Assembly (NCBI GenBank): GCA_964574195.1
Contig: CAZNMO010000131.1
Location: 1 to 13,416, forward strand
DNA: 13,416 nt
Direction of reading: 5' to 3'
Source: BRH-c25 sp964574195
GTDB lineage: Bacteria; Bacillota; Clostridia; Lutisporales; Lutisporaceae
Part shown: in pieces, positions 1-6,199 of the stretch
How the letters are laid out: the number at the start of each line of letters is the position of its first letter
Position numbering within the stretch: the first letter of the stretch is position 1
Notes under the pieces: generated by a model
Told to the model about the DNA's origin: nothing
Database searches by the model: none
Seen by the model: only the letters and a program-made list of their open reading frames with translations
Program-made: the position numbers and the translations under genes

Positions 1-2
1 CT

Positions 3-284
3 TTGGTCAAGCAGGGGAAGTATGCCTGCATGAGTGATTATATGCGCAACAAGATATTTGATCAGTCGAGAAGAAAAGTAATCTCGCTGGATGATCAGAC
101 TAAGGAACAACTTAAAAGTTTGGATTATGAGTTGAATAAAATCGGGGTTAACCTGAACCAGCTTTCCAAGCGCATTAATTCGTTTTCGGGTTACAATGTT
201 GGCGACAATGACCGGCAGCTTTTGAAACAGGCTTTTGAAATGATGCGAAATTGCCTGATTACCCTTCAGAATTACCTGCATTGA
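3..284 (+). CDS. MobC-like relaxosome accessory protein, 5' partial
   Basis: This is the C-terminal part (about 93 codons) of a small mobilization protein. The frame is open to the left edge, so the true start lies outside the window. Visible features are a segment ending in SDYMRNKIF, the usual end of the ribbon-helix-helix-like N-terminal region of MobC proteins, followed by a helical part containing GVNLNQLSKRIN, which matches the 'NLNQ(L/I)xKxxN' signature of the MobC/BmgB family. In that family the protein helps the relaxase bind and open oriT. The gene ends 32 bp before the relaxase gene on the same strand, which is the usual mobC-mobA order. The family call rests on the motif and the neighbour. 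oriT, normally upstream of mobC, is not in the window. Confidence 0.8.
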   Translation: MVKQGKYACMSDYMRNKIFDQSRRKVISLDDQTKEQLKSLDYELNKIGVNLNQLSKRINSFSGYNVGDNDRQLLKQAFEMMRNCLITLQNYLH

Positions 285-316
285 TTTTCTTTCAATAAAC
301 TTTCAATGCCTCATTA

Positions 317-1234
317 ATGATTATAAAAATCCACCAGGCGTGTAGCACAAAAAATGCCTTATTTTACAACGAGCGAAAGGTCGAGCGACACTATGCTACA
401 TTCTTCAAAAGCAGAAATACTCCTGAGATCAATCCTTTTCTGGGAGATAAGAACGCTCGCTATGGGATATTCAAAGAGATCGAGGACAGGAATACAAGGG
501 TTCAAAAATCTGGATTGCATATTTCAGTTAATCCGACGGTCAGCGATTTGGTCCGGCTGGGTGATGCAGGTATCAGAACTGAGATAAGTAACCTGATGAA
601 ACATTTGGGCTATGGGAATCAGCCTTACCTGGTCTATAAACATGCTGATCTGGAACGGGTACACTTTCATATTGTATCTACTCGTATCAATTGTGATACT
701 GGTAAAAAGATCACTGACAGTTACGAAAAAGAAAAGACACAGCGGTTCATCAAAGACCTGGAACAAAAATACCAGCTTACTAAAGATGAACCACAGGAGA
801 AACTGAACTATCGGTTTTCCGGTTCCAGCAAAAATCTGAAGCAAAACATGGAAAGCCTATTTGGTCAGCTTAATCAGATGGAATTTATCACCTCTAAAGA
901 AATGTATAATCAGGCTTTGAAGCTTTTTAATGTGGAGGTTCGAAAGACCGGACGTGGCTATACGGTTTTTGTGACAGATGAGAATGGAAATCCGATAAGG
1001 CATCCAGTGAGGATAGGAGATTTTGATGAAAGACCGAGGTTTTATTTGGACAACACCCTGAGCCTTGGTCAGAAAGAAGATTTATATCGAAAGGTTAGGT
1101 TTCCCGAGAATTTCAAAAAAGAATTGCTGAAATCACTGTTCTATCAACTAAGAAATGAACGTTACGAACAGAACGTCGGGCGGAATAAACGAAAAAGTAT
1201 AAAGTCTGGAAAGGGGAAAAGTTATCGGTATTAG
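317..1234 (+). CDS. Relaxase/mobilization nuclease (MobA/VirD2 type)
   Basis: This 305-residue protein should nick oriT, stay bound to the 5' end through a tyrosine and guide DNA transfer. The N-terminus has LFYNERKV, matching the 'YNExKV' motif of Bacteroidota relaxases, so Tyr17 is the likely nucleophile. The metal-binding three-histidine motif is seen as YKHADLERVHFHIVSTRIN (His109, His116, His118). The C-terminal third is basic, ending in KRKSIKSGKGKSYRY, as expected for a DNA-binding tail. The length lies in the normal range for short mobilization relaxases and the frame is intact. The ATG at 317 is the first usable start, because an ATG at 306 stops after three codons. No coupling protein or type IV secretion gene is seen, so it belongs to a mobilizable element or to one end of a larger conjugative element. 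Confidence 0.9.
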   Translation: MIIKIHQACSTKNALFYNERKVERHYATFFKSRNTPEINPFLGDKNARYGIFKEIEDRNTRVQKSGLHISVNPTVSDLVRLGDAGIRTEISNLMKHLGYGNQPYLVYKHADLERVHFHIVSTRINCDTGKKITDSYEKEKTQRFIKDLEQKYQLTKDEPQEKLNYRFSGSSKNLKQNMESLFGQLNQMEFITSKEMYNQALKLFNVEVRKTGRGYTVFVTDENGNPIRHPVRIGDFDERPRFYLDNTLSLGQKEDLYRKVRFPENFKKELLKSLFYQLRNERYEQNVGRNKRKSIKSGKGKSYRY

Positions 1235-1240
1235 AAACTA

Positions 1241-1270
1241 AAAATTCCAGCTTTTCTGTTCTGAAATTTT
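1241..1270 (+). terminator. AT-rich hairpin after the relaxase gene, possible terminator
   Basis: Two 10-base arms (1241-1250 and 1261-1270) pair with one mismatch around a 10-base loop. The 3' arm ends in TTTT followed by ATTAGTTT. It lies 7 bp after the relaxase stop and before the phosphatase gene, where a mobilization operon would end. The stem is poor in G+C, so it would be a weak terminator. Confidence 0.35.
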
Positions 1271-1316
1271 ATTAGTTTAGATGTCAACTTATATATTTTG
1301 TGCTTAACCCAGTATC

Positions 1317-1979
1317 ATGATTAGACGACTTTTTGCAATTGGAGATATTCACGGATGTTTCGATTCATTTAAAGAATTGGTAGAAAACAAAATCCAACTT
1401 CAAAAAGATGACAAACTTATTCTGCTTGGTGACTATATTGACAGAGGTGATAAAAGCAAAGAGGTTGTTGATTTTGTAATGGAATTGCAAGAGAAGGGAT
1501 TTGATATTATTCCACTCAGGGGAAATCACGAAGTCATGTTACTTGATGCTTACGAAGACGAAAAGAATATTTCAAGATGGATTCTAAATGGTGGGAATGA
1601 AACGTTAGAAAGTTTTGAAATCAGTTCTGTTAAAGAAATTGAATCCAAATACATTGGGTTCCTTCAAGATTTGAAATACTATTACGCATTCGAAAATTAT
1701 CTTTTTGTTCATGCCGGATTCAATGACAACGTGCTTAATCCTTTTACTGATTATTATTCAATGCTATGGAAATGTAGGGAAACTTACACAAATCCATTAT
1801 TATTAGACAAAACGATTATCCATGGTCATAATCCTGTAAGAGTTGCAATATGTGAAGAAAGAATTCTTGCTAAACAACGTGTAATTAACATTGATACTGG
1901 CTGTGTATATAAAGATAGTGAAGGTTATGGAAGGCTAACTGCTTATGATTGTAATCGTCAAAGATTACTTTTTGTTTGA
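1317..1979 (+). CDS. PPP-family metallophosphatase (Ser/Thr phosphatase or ApaH-like)
   Basis: This 220-residue protein carries the complete signature of the PPP metallophosphoesterases: GDIHG (residues 9-13), GDYIDRG (38-44), GNHE (69-72), a histidine in LFVHAGF, and IIHGHNP further on. These residues bind two metal ions and place water for attack on a phosphate ester. Bacterial members of this size include lambda-type and PrpA/PrpB protein phosphatases and the ApaH dinucleoside tetraphosphatases. Substrate cannot be told from sequence. The ATG at 1317 sits about 17 bp after a promoter-like TATATTTTG (1292-1300), so the leader would be very short. The gene stands alone between the mobilization genes and the HTH-nucleotidyltransferase pair, and its last codons overlap the promoter of that pair. 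It looks like cargo of the mobile element. Confidence 0.87.
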   Translation: MIRRLFAIGDIHGCFDSFKELVENKIQLQKDDKLILLGDYIDRGDKSKEVVDFVMELQEKGFDIIPLRGNHEVMLLDAYEDEKNISRWILNGGNETLESFEISSVKEIESKYIGFLQDLKYYYAFENYLFVHAGFNDNVLNPFTDYYSMLWKCRETYTNPLLLDKTIIHGHNPVRVAICEERILAKQRVINIDTGCVYKDSEGYGRLTAYDCNRQRLLFV

Positions 1980-2001
1980 ATTGATTTTATAAATATATTT
2001 G
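1971..2001 (+). promoter_or_regulatory. Bacteroides-type promoter for the HTH-nucleotidyltransferase pair
   Basis: TTTG (1971-1974), a 19-base spacer and TATATTTG (1994-2001) match the Bacteroidota sigma factor consensus TTTG-N19-21-TAnnTTTG exactly. The -33 box overlaps the end of the phosphatase gene. Transcription should start about 7 bases after the -7 box, near 2008, inside the palindrome described next. Confidence 0.75.
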
Positions 2002-2002
2002 C

Positions 2003-2021
2003 AATTCGCGAATCGCGAATT
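2003..2021. promoter_or_regulatory. Perfect 19-bp palindromic operator on the predicted transcription start
   Basis: AATTCGCGA (2003-2011), a single central A (2012) and TCGCGAATT (2013-2021) form a perfect dyad. It begins next to the -7 box and ends just before the coding region. This is the classical position for a repressor that blocks initiation. The first gene downstream encodes a winged-helix protein, so autoregulation is the simplest model. That model is inferred. Confidence 0.75.
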
Positions 2022-2034
2022 AATGATAGTAATT

Positions 2035-2556
2035 ATGAAGAAGCATAATGGAATGCGCCCACAGGATATTGTAGTTCTATTGAAGATTATTTCAATAAGA
2101 GATAATAAGTGGCGAAATATTGATATTGCAAATGCTATTGGAATAAGTCCTTCTGAAGTTTCTGAAGCACTTAACAGGTGCAAGATTGCAAAGCTTATCG
2201 ATAGTAAAAAAAGAAAAGTTAATATCAATTCTTTTACCGAGTTCCTGGTTTACGGATTAAAATATGTTTTCCCGACTGAACCGGGATCTATTGTTAAAGG
2301 AATTCCTACAGCTCATTCCGCATCGCCAATTAAAGAGCATATATCCTCTGATACTGATATTTATGTTTGGGCTAATGCTAAAGGCACACACAGAGGTCAA
2401 GCCATTGAACCATTATACAAAACGCTTCCTCAAAACGCTCAGGAGGATAAGTTATTCTACGAACTACTTACGATTGTAGACACCATTCGTGTTGGTCGCG
2501 TTAGGGAAATACAAATTGCCATCGACGAATTAAACAAACGCCTGAAAAATGCCTAG
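2035..2556 (+). CDS. Winged-helix (MarR-like) DNA-binding protein paired with a nucleotidyltransferase
   Basis: With the ATG at 2035 the protein has 173 residues; an in-frame ATG at 2023 would add four. An upstream TTG at 1999 is rejected because it lies inside the -7 box, before the predicted transcription start. Residues about 5-65 form a winged helix: the recognition helix lies in IANAIGISPSEVSEALNRC. The C-terminal half has conserved-looking AHSASPIKEHI, YVWANAKGTHRGQAIEPLY and LLTIVDTIRVGRVREIQIA blocks, which I recognise from a family of regulators found next to AbiEii-like nucleotidyltransferases. Their biochemical role is unknown to me. The 8-bp overlap with the next gene shows translational coupling. 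By analogy with AbiE systems this would be the antitoxin and autorepressor acting on the 2003-2021 palindrome. Confidence 0.75.
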   Translation: MKKHNGMRPQDIVVLLKIISIRDNKWRNIDIANAIGISPSEVSEALNRCKIAKLIDSKKRKVNINSFTEFLVYGLKYVFPTEPGSIVKGIPTAHSASPIKEHISSDTDIYVWANAKGTHRGQAIEPLYKTLPQNAQEDKLFYELLTIVDTIRVGRVREIQIAIDELNKRLKNA

Positions 2557-3241
2557 TACAAATATTCTAATGTTACAAACTGTTGCCAATGGTTTGGGAG
2601 AGTTGAAAGATGAAATGGTTTTTGTAGGCGGTGCAGTTGCTGAACTTTATGCCGATAATCCGGCAGCTTCGGAAATCAGACCAACGCTTGATGTAGATTG
2701 TGTGATTGAGATTAGTTCAAGACTCCAATTTGCCCGATTGGAAGAAAACCTAAGAGCCAGAGGTTTTAAAAACGATACTTCAAAAGGTGCGCCTATTTGC
2801 AGATGGTTATACAAAGACATTAAAGTCGATGTTATGCCAACAGATCCAAATGTTCTTGGATTTACTAACCGGTGGTACGAAGAAGGGATTGAGATGAAAA
2901 TACAAAAAACGCTCCCCGATGGAACAGAAGTTTTTGTATTTCCACCGGAATATTATCTGGCTGCAAAATTTGAGGCTCACAATTCCCGGGGAGGAAATGA
3001 TCTACGGCAAAGCCACGATTTTGAGGATATCATTTACATTTTGGATAATTGCTCCGACTTATTGGATAATATCAGAACGTCAAATCCGAACGTTAGAGAA
3101 TATTTAAAAACTGAATGTCAGCGACTTTTGGAAAATCCAAACATTACTGAAGGAATTGAAACTGCTTTACCTTATGGCTCAGGTGAAGAAAGCAGCGATA
3201 TATTGGGTATGCTAATTCGTGAGATAGCGGAGATTAAATAA
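2549..3241 (+). CDS. AbiEii-like nucleotidyltransferase, probable toxin or defence effector
   Basis: This 230-residue protein has the layout of a polymerase-beta-type nucleotidyltransferase: VGGAV near the start (GG at residues 27-28), LDVDCVIEI with the metal-binding pair Asp48 and Asp50, and a third acidic residue Asp94 in IKVDVMP. A later block with Lys140, Arg147 and HDFEDI (about 156-161) resembles the K...R...DxxD region of AbiEii/MenT-type enzymes. Such enzymes transfer nucleotides to RNA, for example tRNA acceptor ends in MenT, or to proteins. The target here is unknown. It is shorter than typical AbiEii proteins (near 300 residues), so it belongs to a compact branch. Its ATG lies inside the end of the HTH gene (8-bp overlap), as in a toxin-antitoxin operon. 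The toxin role is inferred from family and operon shape. Confidence 0.75.
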   Translation: MPSTNILMLQTVANGLGELKDEMVFVGGAVAELYADNPAASEIRPTLDVDCVIEISSRLQFARLEENLRARGFKNDTSKGAPICRWLYKDIKVDVMPTDPNVLGFTNRWYEEGIEMKIQKTLPDGTEVFVFPPEYYLAAKFEAHNSRGGNDLRQSHDFEDIIYILDNCSDLLDNIRTSNPNVREYLKTECQRLLENPNITEGIETALPYGSGEESSDILGMLIREIAEIK

Positions 3242-3242
3242 T

Positions 3243-3326
3243 CGAAAAAATATTTTATCAACATTTTTTCGTGAAAAAAATCGATAAAAATCGATAAACA
3301 CACACGAAAAAGTAAGATATTTTATC
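3243..3326. promoter_or_regulatory. AT-rich dyad and GATAAA-repeat cluster upstream of the WYL regulator
   Basis: The spacer between the nucleotidyltransferase and the WYL gene holds dense symmetry. CGAAAAAAT (3243-3251) pairs with ATTTTTTCG (3263-3271). TTTTTCGTG (3265-3273) can pair instead with CACGAAAAA (3303-3311). Between these lie two direct copies of TCGATAAA exactly 10 bp apart (3281-3288, 3291-3298). TATTTTATC occurs at both ends (3251-3259 and 3318-3326), so GATAAA appears four times in both orientations, with a fifth copy at 3389-3394. One-turn spacing suggests protein binding. The first hairpin could also weakly terminate the upstream operon. Confidence 0.45.
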
Positions 3327-3416
3327 TATTAGTTTGAGATACTGTTATTTATATATCAACGCATTTGTTTTATACCCCTTGGAATGTTGATAAAACAGGC
3401 TTTTGAGGAGATGAAT

Positions 3417-3497
3417 ATGGTATTAAAGGGTCTTGAAAATGTAAGAATTTTGAGCTGTTGGACATATAAATATCCGATTCAAATAATTATCAGGTAA
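3417..3497 (+). CDS. Possible 26-residue leader ORF before the WYL gene
   Basis: A short frame starts with ATG at 3417, 6 bp after GAGGAG (3405-3410), a good ribosome binding site and uncommon for this phylum. An in-frame ATG at 3411 directly abuts that site. It ends with TAA at 3495-3497, 12 bp before the WYL start. The peptide begins MVLKGLENVR and ends in IQIIIR. No homology is recognised, and a chance frame is quite possible. If real, it could couple translation or act as a leader for the regulator. Confidence 0.2.
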   Translation: MVLKGLENVRILSCWTYKYPIQIIIR

Positions 3498-3509
3498 TTT
3501 TATTCACTC

Positions 3510-4517
3510 ATGTCTACTAATAAAAACGCAACTATCCGATATCAGGCTCTTAATCAGTGCTTCCGAAATCCTGGAAGGACTTATTATATCGATGATTTAA
3601 TTGAGGCTTGCAACGATTCATTGCTTGAAATTGATCCTAATTCAACCGGGATAAAGAGACGGCAGATTTTCGATGACATCAAATTCATGCGTGATTCAAA
3701 AGGTTTTAATGCACCCATTGAGTCGTACAAGGATGGGAAAAAAGCATTTTACCGATATAGCGATTTGTCATTTTCAATTAATAATCAACCATTAAATGAG
3801 AGGGAAGCTTTACAGCTGAAAGAATCATTAACAACGCTGTCTCGGTTTAAAGGGCTCCCTCAGTTCGAATGGGTTGATGAGATGAAAGCCCGTTTAGAAG
3901 TAAGCTTCAGGTTAAAAAGCGAGGAAAAGGTCATTGAGTTTGAAGAAAATCAGTACTTGGCGGGAAAGGAGAATATTGGAGTCTTATATGACGCAATAAT
4001 CAACAAGCAGGTTTTGAAGATTCAATATCACCCTTTTAAACGTGATGAATCGATCCTGATGATTTTGCATCCATATTTTTTGAAGCAATACAATAGCCGA
4101 TGGTTTTTATTTGGAAAAAGTGGTGATGCAAAAAATATCACAACAATTGCTCTTGATCGAATCGAATCAATTCAGCTATTTTCAGAAGTATATCTGCCCA
4201 ATATTGAAATCAATTTTGAGGAGTATTTTGAAGATATTGTTGGTGTTTCAGTACCGCCTGATAGTAAATTAGAGAAAGTTATTTTGAAGATTGATGCTGA
4301 AAGTTGGCCCTACATAAAGACAAAACCAATTCACGGTTCCCAGAAAATCAAAGAACAAACATCAGAATACATGATCATCGAACTCCAACTGATACCTAAT
4401 TACGAACTGGAAGCGCTTATTCTTTCTCATGGTGAAAAGGTAGATGTAATAGGCCCAGAGGCACTTCGAAAGAAAATTTCAGAACGTGCTTTGCTGCTAA
4501 AGGAGAAGTATATTTAA
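3510..4517 (+). CDS. WYL-domain transcriptional regulator
   Basis: This 335-residue protein has an N-terminal winged helix (about residues 8-80, with GIKRRQIFDDIKFM as the recognition region), a linker, a WYL domain (about 155-235) and a C-terminal WCX-like part (about 255-333). The WYL core shows YHPF (173-176), HPYFLKQYNSRWFLFG (about 187-202) and ALDRIESI. RWFL is the variant of the name-giving motif. Known relatives such as BrxR and CapW regulate phage-defence operons and are thought to sense nucleic acid or a nucleotide ligand. It lies 143 bp upstream of hsdM on the same strand, and dyads occur both before its own gene and before hsdM. Control of the restriction locus is therefore likely, although no target can be proved from sequence. 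Confidence 0.88.
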   Translation: MSTNKNATIRYQALNQCFRNPGRTYYIDDLIEACNDSLLEIDPNSTGIKRRQIFDDIKFMRDSKGFNAPIESYKDGKKAFYRYSDLSFSINNQPLNEREALQLKESLTTLSRFKGLPQFEWVDEMKARLEVSFRLKSEEKVIEFEENQYLAGKENIGVLYDAIINKQVLKIQYHPFKRDESILMILHPYFLKQYNSRWFLFGKSGDAKNITTIALDRIESIQLFSEVYLPNIEINFEEYFEDIVGVSVPPDSKLEKVILKIDAESWPYIKTKPIHGSQKIKEQTSEYMIIELQLIPNYELEALILSHGEKVDVIGPEALRKKISERALLLKEKYI

Positions 4518-4519
4518 AC

Positions 4520-4593
4520 TGTGCACAATCACTGCACACATTCATTCTACATTTGTTTTGAATAATTTGAGTTAGCTAACATGTTGATAACTC
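4520..4593. promoter_or_regulatory. Cluster of dyads between the WYL gene and hsdM
   Basis: Three symmetric elements lie in this gap: TGTGCA (4520-4525) with TGCACA (4533-4538); GAGTTA (4569-4574) with TAACTC (4588-4593); and, inside the latter, the perfect 10-bp palindrome GTTAGCTAAC (4571-4580). They precede the hsdM promoter box by 36 bp or more, a suitable place for an activator or repressor such as the adjacent WYL protein. The first pair, 3 bp after the WYL stop, may instead be a weak transcript end. Confidence 0.4.
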
Positions 4594-4629
4594 ATGGTTG
4601 TTATTCCGGATTTATCATCCGTTTTAAGG

Positions 4630-4637
4630 TATTTTTG
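4630..4637 (+). promoter_or_regulatory. -7 promoter box for hsdM
   Basis: TATTTTTG fits the Bacteroidota -7 consensus TAnnTTTG and lies 23 bp before the hsdM start, predicting a leader of about 15-18 bases. No clear TTTG is found 19-21 bp upstream, so the promoter may need an activator. Confidence 0.45.
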
Positions 4638-4660
4638 TACATCATTTAAAAAAGAGAACT

Positions 4661-6199
4661 ATGCTCACAGGTCAACAGCGCACTGATATTGATAAAATTT
4701 GGAAAGAATTCTGGCAGAATGGGATGACAGACCCGTTGAGCATTATCAAGCAGATTACCTACCTGCTTTTTATTCGCAATCTGGACAGGCAGCAGGAGCT
4801 GAAAGAAAAGCAAGCCAATAAACTGAAAATGCCGGTTCAGGACCCGATATATACGGACGAGCAGCGGGAATTGCGTTGGAATGTTTTCAAAACCAAAGAC
4901 CCGGAGCAGATGTTCCGACTTTTCCGCAAAGAAGATGGTGTGTTCGATTTCATTAAAAGTATTGGACAAAAAGGCGGACTCTTTGCCCAAACCATGCGCT
5001 ATGCCAATTTCGACATCAATAGCCCTAAGCTGCTAGACCGGGTTGTTGGCATGATCGACAAACTGAAAATCGACGATATTGACTCAAAAGGAGATGTTTA
5101 CGAATACCTGCTTTCGAAGCTGGCAACGGCAGGAATCAACGGACAATTCCGCACGCCAAAGCATATTATTCGCCTGATGGTAGACTTGCTGCAACCGCAA
5201 ACCGACGAATTGGTTTGTGATCCGGCTGCCGGAACAGCCGGTTTTCTGGTTGGTGTGGTCGAATACCTGCGCGAGCATTATCCCGATGAATTTTACAAGA
5301 AAGAATTCCGCCAGCATTTCAATAATGGTATGTTTAGCGGTTTCGAGAGCGATAATACCATGGTGGGCATCAGCGCCATGAACCTGCAAATGCATGGCAT
5401 CGACAATCCAAAGTTGCAGTACATGGATGCCCTGTCGAACGACAATACGGTAAAAGATAAATACAGCCTGATATTGGCAAATCCGCCATTTTCGGGTTCT
5501 GCCGATTACGATGGCATTGAACTGAGCCTGAAAAAATCGCTCGATTTGGGCAAAACTGCCAAAACGGCCAAAACCGAACTGTTGTTCGTTTCGCTTATGC
5601 TGCGTATGCTAAAGCCTGGCGGGCGATGCGCGGTAATTGTTCCGGCAGGTGTGCTGTTTGGAAGCACCAAAAGCCATTTGGCCGTTCGCCAACTGTTGGT
5701 TGACGATAACCAGTTACAAGCAGTAATTTCAATGCCAAGCGGGGTTTTCAAACCTTATACTGGGGTTGCCACAGCTATTTTGGTTTTCACCAAAACCGGA
5801 ACCGGCGGCACCGACCGTGTTTGGTTTTACGATATGAAGGCCGATGGTTATTCGTTAGACGATAAACGCGAAGCCCTTGGCAAACTCGACGAAGCCACCG
5901 ACACCAGAATCTGTTCTCTTGAAGAGAACAATATCCCTGATATTATTGAAAAGTTCCACGTTATTACGAGAGAAGAGACGGTCACTGAGCTTGCCGAAGT
6001 GGACCGCACTGCCCAGCAATTCTTTGTTACCGCCGATGAAATACGCGCTGAAAACTACAACCTGTCGTTTAACCTGTATCAGGAAATTGTACACGAACAG
6101 ATAAACTACGCTTCTCCGAAAGACATCATACAGCGAATTGCCAAACTTGATGATGAACGCAAGCAATTGATGAACGAATTGGGAGGATTGCTGGGATGA
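4661..6199 (+). CDS. hsdM: Type I restriction-modification DNA adenine methyltransferase subunit
   Basis: This 512-residue protein is the modification subunit. It transfers methyl groups from S-adenosylmethionine to N6 of adenine at the site chosen by HsdS, and it is also part of the restriction complex. An N-terminal helical HsdM domain covers about residues 7-130. QFRTPKHI (about 162-169) leads into the methylase fold, with motif I DPAAGTAGF (187-195) for AdoMet binding and motif IV NPPF (274-277) as the catalytic loop of gamma-class N6-adenine methylases. The C-terminal helices would contact HsdS. The length is normal for the family and the frame intact. The last bases overlap hsdS by 4 bp (ATGA), so the two are co-translated. 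G+C is higher than in the flanking genes (33 of 60 bases in 5641-5700). Confidence 0.96.
   Translation: MLTGQQRTDIDKIWKEFWQNGMTDPLSIIKQITYLLFIRNLDRQQELKEKQANKLKMPVQDPIYTDEQRELRWNVFKTKDPEQMFRLFRKEDGVFDFIKSIGQKGGLFAQTMRYANFDINSPKLLDRVVGMIDKLKIDDIDSKGDVYEYLLSKLATAGINGQFRTPKHIIRLMVDLLQPQTDELVCDPAAGTAGFLVGVVEYLREHYPDEFYKKEFRQHFNNGMFSGFESDNTMVGISAMNLQMHGIDNPKLQYMDALSNDNTVKDKYSLILANPPFSGSADYDGIELSLKKSLDLGKTAKTAKTELLFVSLMLRMLKPGGRCAVIVPAGVLFGSTKSHLAVRQLLVDDNQLQAVISMPSGVFKPYTGVATAILVFTKTGTGGTDRVWFYDMKADGYSLDDKREALGKLDEATDTRICSLEENNIPDIIEKFHVITREETVTELAEVDRTAQQFFVTADEIRAENYNLSFNLYQEIVHEQINYASPKDIIQRIAKLDDERKQLMNELGGLLG

Noticed and set aside
1999..2034. TTG at 1999 as start of the HTH protein
   Set aside because: It lies inside the -7 promoter box, upstream of the predicted transcription start, and would translate the operator palindrome.
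4661..6199. Several open frames of 75-120 codons on both strands inside hsdM
   Set aside because: They are overlapping frames of a well-supported gene and show no domain of their own.
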